In this document: one piece after another, positions 1 to 5,375 of the stretch
Numbering within the stretch: position 1 is the first letter of the stretch
How the letters are laid out: every line of letters begins with the position of its first letter
Assembly (NCBI GenBank): GCA_015489565.1
Contig: WFZM01000016.1
Coordinates: 1-5,390, forward strand
DNA: 5,390 nucleotides
Direction of reading: 5' to 3'
Source: Patescibacteria group bacterium
GTDB lineage: Bacteria; Patescibacteriota; Minisyncoccia; Phycocordibacterales; UBA2100
Made by a program: the position numbers and the translations under genes
Notes under the pieces: generated by a model
What the model was told of the DNA's origin: nothing
The model's database searches: none
Seen by the model: only the letters and a program-made list of their open reading frames with translations

Positions 1-509
1 AACTTGGACTTTTTTATAAGCATGTGTAATTTTTCAGAGTCTGAGAACGGAACCACCGTGTCGTCTTTTGAATGGTATATGAAAATCTCATCAAATTGTT
101 TTTCAAGTTTTGAAAAGTCTTCTTTGTGAGTAAACCCCCCGGCGTTTATTTTATACGCGGGAGCTACCAAATGAAGTTGTGCGAATTTGCCCAGTTCTTT
201 TTCTTGAAAGTATTGTGACAAAAAACTTGCGCCTAGCGAGTGCCCGACAAAGACAGCACCGTCTTTTATATAAGGTAGATACTTTTCAAACCAAATTACC
301 CAATGCTCGTATTTTGCATTTTTGTAGCATGGCATTGTGGGGGCGATTATTTGCCAGTCATCTTTTGCCAGGTCATCAAAGAGTTTGCTCCGCCATTTTT
401 TAGGTGGGGCATTAGCCGGGTCATCTATCTTGTATGACTTAAGCCAATCAAGATATTCATCATAACTATTAAATGCTTCACCACCGTGAATAAAAATCAG
501 TTGTTTCAT
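1..509 (-). CDS. RBBP9/YdeN-like alpha/beta hydrolase (serine hydrolase), C-terminus cut off by window edge
   Basis: Reading the minus strand from the ATG at 509-507 gives 169 open codons to the window edge. The N-terminus MKQLIFIHGG is a typical first core strand with an HG oxyanion-region motif at residues 8-9. The nucleophile elbow is GHSLGA (residues 89-94), with Ser91 as the predicted nucleophile. The SKDDTVVPF segment (147-155) follows a core strand (EIFIYH) and should carry the catalytic Asp, probably Asp150. The catalytic His is expected a little further on, outside the window. Small RBBP9/YdeN (Ser_hydrolase) proteins are about 180-190 residues, so only a short tail should be missing. 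The insert at residues 29-40 (PANAPPKKW region) lengthens the segment after the first strand. The substrate is unknown; family members are cytosolic esterase-like enzymes, and the physiological role is usually undefined. The start overlaps the upstream gene's stop as ATGA, so translation is probably coupled. A more general alpha/beta hydrolase assignment is the alternative. Confidence 0.87.
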   Translation of the reverse strand, partial: MKQLIFIHGGEAFNSYDEYLDWLKSYKIDDPANAPPKKWRSKLFDDLAKDDWQIIAPTMPCYKNAKYEHWVIWFEKYLPYIKDGAVFVGHSLGASFLSQYFQEKELGKFAQLHLVAPAYKINAGGFTHKEDFSKLEKQFDEIFIYHSKDDTVVPFSDSEKLHMLIKKSK

Positions 510-859
510 TTTTTAAAAGGTGTTCTAATTGAGAGCATTTCGTTGATAAAAACATCCAGCATTTCAAAAGCTTCTTCTATTTGTTTCTGGTTGTCGCTAT
601 TATAGAAATTCAATATATGGAGTAGCTTATGCAGAATAGGCTGTTTTCTTGGCTGAACATCTTCCGGTGCCTTTATACTGCTTATTTCAGCTTCCACAGT
701 TTGCATAATCCTATCTACTGTAGTTGCATTTTCACTACCTTCTGTAATGTTTCTATCCTCTTTATACGCGCTTAGCATACTAGCAATAATTTCAAGAGTT
801 TTTTTATATCCTTCTTGCAGCCTTGCGTCTTCTCTAGGTTCTCCTTTTAATTCTGGCAT
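506..859 (-). CDS. Small helical hypothetical protein, first gene of hydrolase operon
   Basis: I do not recognise this 117-residue protein. It is charged and soluble, with no signal peptide or membrane segment and no cysteine. Two regions look helical: residues 10-35 (around YKKTLEIIASMLSAYKED) and 74-112 (LHKLLHILNFYN, then QKQIEEAFEMLDVFINEML). They are joined by a polar stretch containing TVDRIMQTVEAEISSIKAPED. This would suit a small helical bundle or a partner-binding protein, but nothing identifies a function. Its TGA (508-506) overlaps the ATG of the hydrolase gene by the ATGA arrangement, and a promoter with TTGACA and TATACT boxes lies just upstream, so it is very probably expressed and co-transcribed with the hydrolase. 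No Shine-Dalgarno sequence precedes the ATG. The evidence that it is a real gene is the overlap, the promoter and the coherent amphipathic composition. Confidence 0.7.
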   Translation of the reverse strand: MPELKGEPREDARLQEGYKKTLEIIASMLSAYKEDRNITEGSENATTVDRIMQTVEAEISSIKAPEDVQPRKQPILHKLLHILNFYNSDNQKQIEEAFEMLDVFINEMLSIRTPFKK

Positions 860-892
860 AAGTATAAATATTATTAGCTTGTAATAGGTAAA

Positions 893-922
893 AGTATACT
901 ATAAATTACTCAGACTTGTCAA
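893..922 (-). promoter_or_regulatory. Sigma70-type promoter for the hydrolase operon
   Basis: On the minus strand a perfect -35 box TTGACA (922-917) is followed after 18 bases by TATACT (898-893), a 5/6 match to TATAAT. The predicted transcript starts near 886, leaving a leader of about 27 bases before the ATG at 859. That leader has no Shine-Dalgarno motif. A weaker TAATAT (873-868), only 8 bases before the ATG, could give a leaderless transcript but has no supporting -35. Confidence 0.65.
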
Positions 923-926
923 GCTT

Positions 927-955
927 TTGTGCTAGAGGCTTTTTCATGCTATATT
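927..955 (+). promoter_or_regulatory. Candidate extended -10 promoter for pnp
   Basis: The plus strand has TGC directly before TATATT (950-955, 5/6 match), which is an extended -10 arrangement. TTGTGC at 927-932 is a weak -35 candidate with 17-base spacing. Transcription would begin near 962 and give a leader of about 150 bases before pnp. The -35 lies only 4 bases from the -35 of the divergent minus-strand promoter. A closer alternative start exists at TACAAT (1043-1048), but it lacks a convincing -35. Confidence 0.5.
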
Positions 956-961
956 TATGGT

Positions 962-1112
962 GTTTGCCTTACAGACAGTGAGCAAAACTCAAAGTTTTGT
1001 GTTACATTCTTTTTAAAAAATGTTTCACAAAATAGTTTTGCCTACAATTCTGTGAGGCAGAACTTAGTAATTTTATCAACTCCATTAATTATTAGTATTT
1101 AAAAATATCTAT
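962..1112 (+). promoter_or_regulatory. Putative structured 5' leader of pnp
   Basis: This stretch contains several possible stem-loops. GCAAAACT (982-989) can pair with AGTTTTG (993-999) across a 3-base loop, or with AGTTTTGC (1034-1041) further away. A 9-bp hairpin with one G-U pair joins 1035-1043 and 1055-1063 around an 11-base loop, and it competes with the long-range pairing. A T5A6 run lies at 1010-1020. No Shine-Dalgarno precedes the ATG at 1113, and the last 30 bases are very AT-rich. In Escherichia coli, pnp is autoregulated through a 5' leader stem cut by RNase III. A similar role here is only inference, because transcription through this leader depends on the promoter call at 927-955. 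Confidence 0.4.
963..1064 (+). repeat. Imperfect direct repeat pair in the pnp leader
   Basis: Copies at 963-989 (27 bases) and 1037-1064 (28 bases) both begin TTTGCCT, share GTGAG in the middle and end in AACT. They match at about 21 of 29 aligned columns with three single-base gaps. Each copy can fold on itself: TTTGC/GCAAA in the first, and GTTTTGCCT/AGGCAGAAC in the second when the two bases before it are included. The pair could be a degenerate duplication or two sites for the same RNA- or DNA-binding protein. Confidence 0.5.
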
Positions 1113-3215
1113 ATGCAAAAGAAAGAATACAAAATAGATTTTGGCGGCAAGGAGCTTGTCGCTGAGTTTAACGATTTGGCTGCACGCGCAAACAGTAGCG
1201 TGATGATGCGCTATGGTGACACTGTTATTCTGGTAACGGCGGTAATGGGGGGCAAAAGAGATTTAGATTATTTCCCACTTTCTGTAGAATACGAAGAGAA
1301 GTTTTACGCTTCGGGTGCTATATTGGGATCGCGTTTTCAAAGGCGTGAAGGGCGTCCGTCAGACGAGGCTATACTTTCTGCCAGAATTGTGGACAGAACC
1401 ATAAGGCCGCTTTTTGACCATTCACTAAGACGCGATGTTCAAGTAGTAGTCACAGTGCTTTCTCTTGGGGAAGATGACCCCGATGTTATAGCGGTTATAG
1501 GTGCATCACTTGCGCTCGGCACAAGCTCCATTCCGTGGAACGGTCCGGTGTCGGCCGTCAGGCTTGGAATGAAAAACGAAGACGTGGATTTTATTATTAA
1601 TCCAAGTTATACAGAACGCGAATTTGAAAATGAAAAGTTAGACCTGCTTGCTTGCGGTAAAGACGGACTCATCAATATGATAGAAGTGGGGGCAAAAGAA
1701 GTCCCTGAAGATTTGCTTGAAGAAGGATTGAAAAAGGCGACAGAGATTCATGATAAGCTAAACGCTTGGCAAAAAGAAATCATAGCAGAGATAGGAAAAG
1801 AAAAAGAGGAAATAGAAACAGAGATAATTCCGGAAGAAGTTTTGGATTTGTTTGAAGACGAAATAGCGCCCAAAATGCTAGAATGGGTTTTTGAGAAAAA
1901 CGAGACTTACGCCCTAAAAGACTTGTGGCTTGATACGGTAAAAGATAAACTTGGCGATGACTTTATCTCGTACGCAGACCATCTTTTTGAAGAAAAGATA
2001 GATGACTTCGTTCATAAAGAAGCGATAGAAAATGACAGACGACAAGATGGTCGCAAAATGAATGAAATCCGCCCTCTTTATGCGCAAGCCGGTGGAGTCT
2101 CAAGTGTTATTCACGGAACGGGAATTTTTTACAGAGGTGATACTCATGTCTTCTCAGCGCTTACTCTAGGCTCGCCTTCCGATGCGCAGGTCATAGATAC
2201 TATAGAGAGCCCAGACAGCTCAAAGCGTTTTATGCACCATTACAACTTCCCACCGTTTTCTGTAGGAGAAGCCGGGCGAGTTGGCGGCTTCAATCGTCGT
2301 GCGATAGGACACGGTGCCCTGGCAGAGAAATCTTTGCGAGCTGTCATACCAAGTAAGGAGGACTTCCCCTATACTATTCGTATAGTCTCAGAGACTATGT
2401 CGTCAAACGGTTCTTCATCGCAAGCATCTATCTGTGCTTCCAGTATTGCACTACATGATGCAGGTGTTCCTGTGAAGTCTCACGTGGCCGGTATTGCTAT
2501 GGGACTCATGTCAGACAAGAGTGGTAACTACAAGATATTGACGGACATACAAGGTCCGGAAGACCACTTCGGTGATATGGACTTTAAAGTGTCAGGTACA
2601 AGGCAAGGAGTAACGGCTGTGCAAATGGACGTGAAACTAGATGGCGTTCCTCTTAATATTTTATCTGAAGCCTTTGGGCAGGCGCGCGAAGCGCGCCTGC
2701 AAATCCTTGATGTGCTTGAGGCGGCAATAGACAAACCTCGTGCAGAGCTTCCTCAAAATGCGCCAAGGATAGATGTAATGAAGGTAAATGTTGATCAGAT
2801 AGGACTTGTTATCGGCTCAGGTGGCAAGACCATAACGGGAATAAAAGAAGAGTCCGGCGTAGACGACATTAGCATAGAAGATGACGGAACAATCTACATC
2901 AGCGGCAAGGGTGATACGGTGGCAAAGGCGAAGAAAATGATAGAGGAGCTAACCCACATCTTTGAAGTGGGAGAAAAGCTGGAAGGAGAGGTCGTACGCA
3001 TTGAGCCTTTTGGAGCTTTTGTGAAATTAAATTCAAATCAGGACGGGTTGGTGCACATATCGGAAATATCAAAAGACCGCATAGAAAATGTGTCGGATGT
3101 TTTAAAGCTTGGAGATAAAGTTCCGGTTATTATCAAAGGGATAGACGAGAAAGACAGGATAAGTCTTTCCATTAAAGACGCAGATCCAAGTTTTATAAAA
3201 GCTAAGAAAAAATAG
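1113..3215 (+). CDS. pnp: Polyribonucleotide nucleotidyltransferase (polynucleotide phosphorylase, PNPase)
   Basis: PNPase degrades RNA 3' to 5' by phosphorolysis, releasing nucleoside diphosphates, and can add 3' tails in reverse. It works as a cytoplasmic ring-shaped trimer. All expected domains are present in 700 residues (E. coli has 711). These are the first RNase PH domain (about 5-145, with the FQRREGRPSD RNA-contact loop at 75-84), the helical linker (about 150-300), and the second RNase PH domain (about 310-540). They are followed by a KH domain (about 553-615, GSGG loop at 568-571) and an S1 domain (about 620-690, with FGAFV and GLVHISEIS). Catalytic residues match E. coli D486, D492 and K494: Asp484, Asp490 and Lys492 in the EDHFGDMDFK block. 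The phosphate-binding SNGSSS motif is at 431-436. The ATG at 1113 follows an in-frame TAA (1086-1088) and fits the domain start. No Shine-Dalgarno is visible. The gene ends in its own terminator. It is intact and shows no sign of transfer. Confidence 0.99.
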   Translation: MQKKEYKIDFGGKELVAEFNDLAARANSSVMMRYGDTVILVTAVMGGKRDLDYFPLSVEYEEKFYASGAILGSRFQRREGRPSDEAILSARIVDRTIRPLFDHSLRRDVQVVVTVLSLGEDDPDVIAVIGASLALGTSSIPWNGPVSAVRLGMKNEDVDFIINPSYTEREFENEKLDLLACGKDGLINMIEVGAKEVPEDLLEEGLKKATEIHDKLNAWQKEIIAEIGKEKEEIETEIIPEEVLDLFEDEIAPKMLEWVFEKNETYALKDLWLDTVKDKLGDDFISYADHLFEEKIDDFVHKEAIENDRRQDGRKMNEIRPLYAQAGGVSSVIHGTGIFYRGDTHVFSALTLGSPSDAQVIDTIESPDSSKRFMHHYNFPPFSVGEAGRVGGFNRRAIGHGALAEKSLRAVIPSKEDFPYTIRIVSETMSSNGSSSQASICASSIALHDAGVPVKSHVAGIAMGLMSDKSGNYKILTDIQGPEDHFGDMDFKVSGTRQGVTAVQMDVKLDGVPLNILSEAFGQAREARLQILDVLEAAIDKPRAELPQNAPRIDVMKVNVDQIGLVIGSGGKTITGIKEESGVDDISIEDDGTIYISGKGDTVAKAKKMIEELTHIFEVGEKLEGEVVRIEPFGAFVKLNSNQDGLVHISEISKDRIENVSDVLKLGDKVPVIIKGIDEKDRISLSIKDADPSFIKAKKK
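2678..2700 (+). repeat. Perfect GC-rich hairpin inside pnp
   Basis: A 10-bp perfect inverted repeat (2678-2687 with 2691-2700) closes a GAA loop, with GCGAAGC at its tip (2686-2692). GCGAAGC is known as an exceptionally stable DNA mini-hairpin. Three more A-T pairs (2673-2675 with 2701-2703) can add on across a two-base bulge. It encodes the QAREARLQ segment (523-530) and uses GCG, CGC and CTG codons, against an AT-richer background in the gene. No T-run follows, so it should not terminate transcription. Confidence 0.75.
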
Positions 3216-3231
3216 TTGGCAAAAATTTTAG

Positions 3232-3270
3232 AAAAAGCGCGGCTTTAGCTCTGCTAAAGCCGCGCTTTTT
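3232..3270 (+). terminator. Strong intrinsic terminator after pnp
   Basis: A perfect 18-bp stem (3232-3249 with 3253-3270) surrounds a TCT loop. Its core is GCGCGGCTTTAGC, flanked by A5 on the left and T5 on the right. The T-run ends the stem and follows the GC-rich core, as in a rho-independent terminator. The flanking A-run gives a T-run on the minus strand, so it could act in both directions. It starts 17 bases after the pnp stop. Confidence 0.93.
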
Positions 3271-3289
3271 AAATAAGCGTAAAAAGATT

Positions 3290-3305
3290 TGCTATAATAA
3301 AAAGT
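3290..3305 (+). promoter_or_regulatory. Extended -10 promoter placed for a leaderless transcript
   Basis: A perfect TATAAT (3293-3298) is preceded by TGC (3290-3292), an extended -10 box. The next ATG is at 3306, 7 bases after the box, which is where transcription should start. The mRNA would therefore begin at or within a base of the start codon. The -35 position overlaps the end of the pnp terminator and shows no good match, as is usual for extended -10 promoters. Confidence 0.7.
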
Positions 3306-4754
3306 ATGTTCAATCCTTTTTCTTCAGAAGAGAAAAAAAGAAATAAAGAACTTGCCGAGAATACGGCAGCTGATTTTATGGCACCTTCAATTTCCGAAAA
3401 GAGTCAAGCGGGGGAAAAGCAAGAGCAAGTCAGTGGAGAAAGAGACTTTGACACGGCCGGCATGCTTTCTGTTCGGACTCCTACAGATACTAAAATCCAG
3501 ACAGGCCGGTCAAGCGCGGTAGCTAAGCCAAACTCGGCAAATGAAGGAGCTTTTAAAAATCCCAAATCTCAAGATAATACAGTTCCAGAAAATAATTTAA
3601 AGCCTCGCGCTCAAGTCAATACTATCTTTTCCGCCATAGCTGAAAGCGCCGGTGAGAAAGAAAAAGTTCGCTGGGAAAAGCGTCTTGCGCAAGAGCGGAA
3701 GAAAATAATGTCCGAGAAAAAAGGACCCGATCCAAACAGCCCGGAAGCGGTCCTGGACAAGCAATTTAAGGAAGACAATAAAGCTTTTGCAAAGTCCGAA
3801 ACTGTACAAAAACAAATACAAGACCTGGCGAGTCGGAGTGAACCCAAAGCTGAAGTCGTAACAAAAAAAGTAGGAACTATCAGAACCTTTAAAACAGACT
3901 TGCAGTCTTTGATGCAAAAAGAGAAACTCTCTTTGACAAAAATTGTAGCTATAGAAAGTGATAAACGGCGCTACCACAAAGAGGCTAAAGAGATAAAAAA
4001 AGAAAATAAATATTCCTATTTGGCATGGGTAATTCTGTTCCTGGCTTTGATGACCAGTTTATCTCTTTTGGCTTATGCCTATTACCTTCAAAAACAAAAT
4101 AACACACAAGGTTCTCAGATAGATGACTTAGCAACAGCGGAAGTTTCTCTTGCGGACGCCTTGATTTTTATAGAGGACAGAATACGTATTGATGTTAGTG
4201 AAAAAAGCAGAATATATATTTTAAGAATTCTGCAGGCGGCAAGAGACAGTACAAAGATAAGCACCACACTGGGCAATGTTATAGAATTTGAATTATTAAA
4301 GAAATATAAGAATCAATACATAAGACTAAATTCAAAAGAATTTCTAAAGATACTAAATCCGAATGCCAGCCCGGTATTTTTGGATACCATTGGCTCCAAA
4401 TATATAACAGGAGTACATGTACTAGACAGTGGCAGGCAACCTTTTGTTATATTTACAACCAATTCATATCAGTACACTTTTTCCGAGATGCTAAAATGGG
4501 AAAAAAGTATAGAAAAAGATGCAGGTATATTTTTAGATCCTAAGTTTAAAAGCGCTTATGCCAACAATTTTGAGATAAACGCCAGCTTTAAAGATGCCAC
4601 ATTAAAAAACTATAGTGTTAGGGTACTTTACGATAAAGATGCCAAGGTGAGATTACTTTATGGTTTTATGGGGCAAGACACCCTCATTATTACAAGTAAT
4701 CCCAGAACCTTTCTTGAATTGGCGGCGCGTGTAGCTGTAGAGAAGGGGCAGTAG
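3306..4754 (+). CDS. Single-pass membrane protein of unknown function
   Basis: I cannot name this 482-residue protein. Residues 1-235 are polar, rich in Lys, Glu, Ser and Gln, and probably disordered in the first 110; a charged helical stretch is likely at about 112-175. One membrane helix lies at about 237-260 (YLAWVILFLALMTSLSLLAYAYY). Many lysines sit just before it (KEAKEIKKENK), so the positive-inside rule puts the N-terminal half in the cytoplasm and about 220 C-terminal residues outside. The C-terminal part looks like a mixed alpha/beta fold, with segments such as FLKILNPNA (346-354), QPFVIFTTNSYQYTFSEMLKWEK (378-400), VRVLYD (438-443) and a final TLIITSNPRTFLELAARV (459-476). There are no cysteines and no enzyme motif. 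Similar C-terminal segments occur, to my recollection, in uncharacterised Patescibacteria proteins. A surface or envelope-assembly role is possible but unproven. The ATG follows an in-frame TAA (3270-3272) and sits right behind the promoter, so expression may be leaderless. Confidence 0.9.
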   Translation: MFNPFSSEEKKRNKELAENTAADFMAPSISEKSQAGEKQEQVSGERDFDTAGMLSVRTPTDTKIQTGRSSAVAKPNSANEGAFKNPKSQDNTVPENNLKPRAQVNTIFSAIAESAGEKEKVRWEKRLAQERKKIMSEKKGPDPNSPEAVLDKQFKEDNKAFAKSETVQKQIQDLASRSEPKAEVVTKKVGTIRTFKTDLQSLMQKEKLSLTKIVAIESDKRRYHKEAKEIKKENKYSYLAWVILFLALMTSLSLLAYAYYLQKQNNTQGSQIDDLATAEVSLADALIFIEDRIRIDVSEKSRIYILRILQAARDSTKISTTLGNVIEFELLKKYKNQYIRLNSKEFLKILNPNASPVFLDTIGSKYITGVHVLDSGRQPFVIFTTNSYQYTFSEMLKWEKSIEKDAGIFLDPKFKSAYANNFEINASFKDATLKNYSVRVLYDKDAKVRLLYGFMGQDTLIITSNPRTFLELAARVAVEKGQ

Positions 4755-4764
4755 CGGCTAAAAG

Positions 4765-4793
4765 TTGCGGCTTTATGAAATAAATAGTATTAT
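4765..4793 (+). promoter_or_regulatory. Candidate promoter for the zinc-finger gene, leaderless spacing
   Basis: TTGCGG (4765-4770, weak -35) is followed after 17 bases by TATTAT (4788-4793, 5/6 match). The ATG at 4802 is 8 bases after the -10 box, so transcription should begin at or just before the start codon. This repeats the geometry seen ahead of the gene at 3306. It would act as an internal promoter, since no terminator separates the two genes. Confidence 0.58.
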
Positions 4794-4801
4794 ATACGCA
4801 T

Positions 4802-5167
4802 ATGGTAAACATAAATAAGGCAAAACAAAAATTGGAGCAAGAGGAAGCACAGCTGGAACTTGAGCTTACAGACATAGGCCATTTACATAACGCGGCAGTC
4901 GGCAACTGGGACGGTAGTGCCGGAGATTTGAAAGTTGGAACAGAAGATGAAAATGTTTTAGCGGATAAGTTTGAGGAGATAACAACAAACGAAGCGATAG
5001 TAAACGAACTGGAAGAAAGGCTGTTAAATGTGAAAAAAGCTTTAGAGAAAATAGAAGCAGGCACTTACGGAATTTGTGAGAAATGCGGCGCAGAGATAGA
5101 AGAGGAGCGCCTTGAGGCAAATCCTGCCGCGACCCTTTGCTTTGCTTGCGCACAAGAAGAGGAATAG
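4802..5167 (+). CDS. TraR/DksA-family C4 zinc-finger protein
   Basis: Family members bind RNA polymerase through its secondary channel and modulate initiation, often together with ppGpp. This 121-residue protein has the family layout. There is an N-terminal helix (about 3-27), a charged loop (28-50), and a second long helix (about 51-87) that would form the coiled coil with the first. The zinc finger follows, with Cys92, Cys95, Cys113 and Cys116 in C-X2-C-X17-C-X2-C spacing. The GTYGICEKCG and EERLEANPAATLC blocks are diagnostic. The protein is shorter than E. coli DksA (151 residues). The DxxDxA motif at the E. coli coiled-coil tip is not recognisable; the tip here reads TEDENVLAD (47-55), so its effect on polymerase may differ. 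The ATG follows an in-frame TAA (4781-4783) and has no Shine-Dalgarno. The gene lies 47 bases after the membrane-protein gene and ends before tandem hairpins. Confidence 0.95.
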   Translation: MVNINKAKQKLEQEEAQLELELTDIGHLHNAAVGNWDGSAGDLKVGTEDENVLADKFEEITTNEAIVNELEERLLNVKKALEKIEAGTYGICEKCGAEIEEERLEANPAATLCFACAQEEE

Positions 5168-5200
5168 ACCATAACTAAAAAATAATAGATAGTCGATAAA

Positions 5201-5233
5201 ATAAATCCGGGCTGCTACGCAGCCCGGATTTAT
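5201..5233 (+). terminator. Hairpin terminator after the zinc-finger gene
   Basis: A perfect 15-bp stem (5201-5215 with 5219-5233) has core CCGGGCTGC and a TAC loop. On the plus strand the GC core is followed by ATTTAT, a modest U-tract. On the minus strand it is followed by ATTTATTTTAT, which is better. It therefore probably works in both directions, ending the plus-strand unit and backing up termination of the convergent tRNA transcript. Confidence 0.82.
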
Positions 5234-5235
5234 AA

Positions 5236-5264
5236 AAAGTGTGTGCGCAAAGCGCACACACTTT
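5236..5264 (-). terminator. Second hairpin terminator, facing the tRNA gene
   Basis: A perfect 13-bp stem (5236-5248 with 5252-5264) has core GTGTGTGCGC and an AAA loop. Read on the minus strand, the stem ends in TTTTTATA (5238-5231), a good U-tract, so it fits as the terminator of the tRNA-Pro transcript about 40 bases past the tRNA end. On the plus strand it is followed by CTTTATTATA and may add to termination there. Only 2 bases separate it from the first hairpin. Confidence 0.8.
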
Positions 5265-5303
5265 ATTATACTAGATATTATATCTTAATTATTATTTATT
5301 TTG

Positions 5304-5375
5304 TCGGGGCGCCCGGAATCGAACCGGGACCTCGCGGTCCCAAACCGCGAACACTAACCATTATGCTACGCCCCG
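5304..5375 (-). tRNA. trnP: tRNA-Pro (anticodon UGG)
   Basis: The minus strand folds into a complete 72-base cloverleaf. The acceptor stem is CGGGGCG/CGCCCCG, starting with the C1-G72 pair expected of bacterial tRNA-Pro. The D arm is GCAT with GTGT around AATGGTTA, with two G-U pairs. The anticodon stem is CGCGG/CCGCG around loop TTTGGGA, giving anticodon TGG. The variable loop is AGGT, and the T arm is CCCGG/CCGGG around TTCGATT. The discriminator base is A73. The next bases are CAA, so the CCA tail is not encoded and must be added by a CCA-adding enzyme. UGG can read all or most proline codons by wobble. The promoter lies outside the window; only 15 bases upstream of the tRNA are visible. 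Confidence 0.97.

Noticed and set aside
179..403. Plus-strand open frame of 74 codons
   Set aside because: It lies antisense to the hydrolase gene, has no domain signal, and the opposite strand shows clear alpha/beta hydrolase motifs.
957..1016. A 19-codon plus-strand open frame that might be a leader peptide of pnp
   Set aside because: Its ATG is 2 bases after the candidate -10 box, so it would not be in the transcript. It has no ribosome binding site and its sequence is unremarkable.
2528..2734. Minus-strand open frame inside pnp
   Set aside because: It is a shadow of the catalytic block of PNPase, rich in Ser, Cys and Arg as expected for an antisense frame.
3597..3977. Two overlapping minus-strand open frames inside the membrane-protein gene
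   Set aside because: The Phe/Leu/Ser-rich composition mirrors the Lys/Glu-rich coding strand, and no independent start signals are seen.
4752..4775. Repeated GCGGCT after the membrane-protein stop, considered as an intergenic terminator
   Set aside because: It is a direct repeat and not inverted. Only a weak AAAG/CTTT pairing is possible, and no U-tract follows a stable stem.
4690..5257. Minus-strand open frames opposite the zinc-finger gene, one with apparent hydrophobic segments
   Set aside because: They are antisense to a clear TraR/DksA-family gene. One starts inside the terminator hairpins. The hydrophobicity follows from the acidic coding strand.
5273..5285. A 13-base AT-rich palindrome (AGATAT-T-ATATCT) containing TATAAT on the minus strand
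   Set aside because: It is short and AT-rich in an AT-rich spacer. Any minus-strand transcript from it would run straight into the terminator hairpins with no gene, so chance is the simplest reading.
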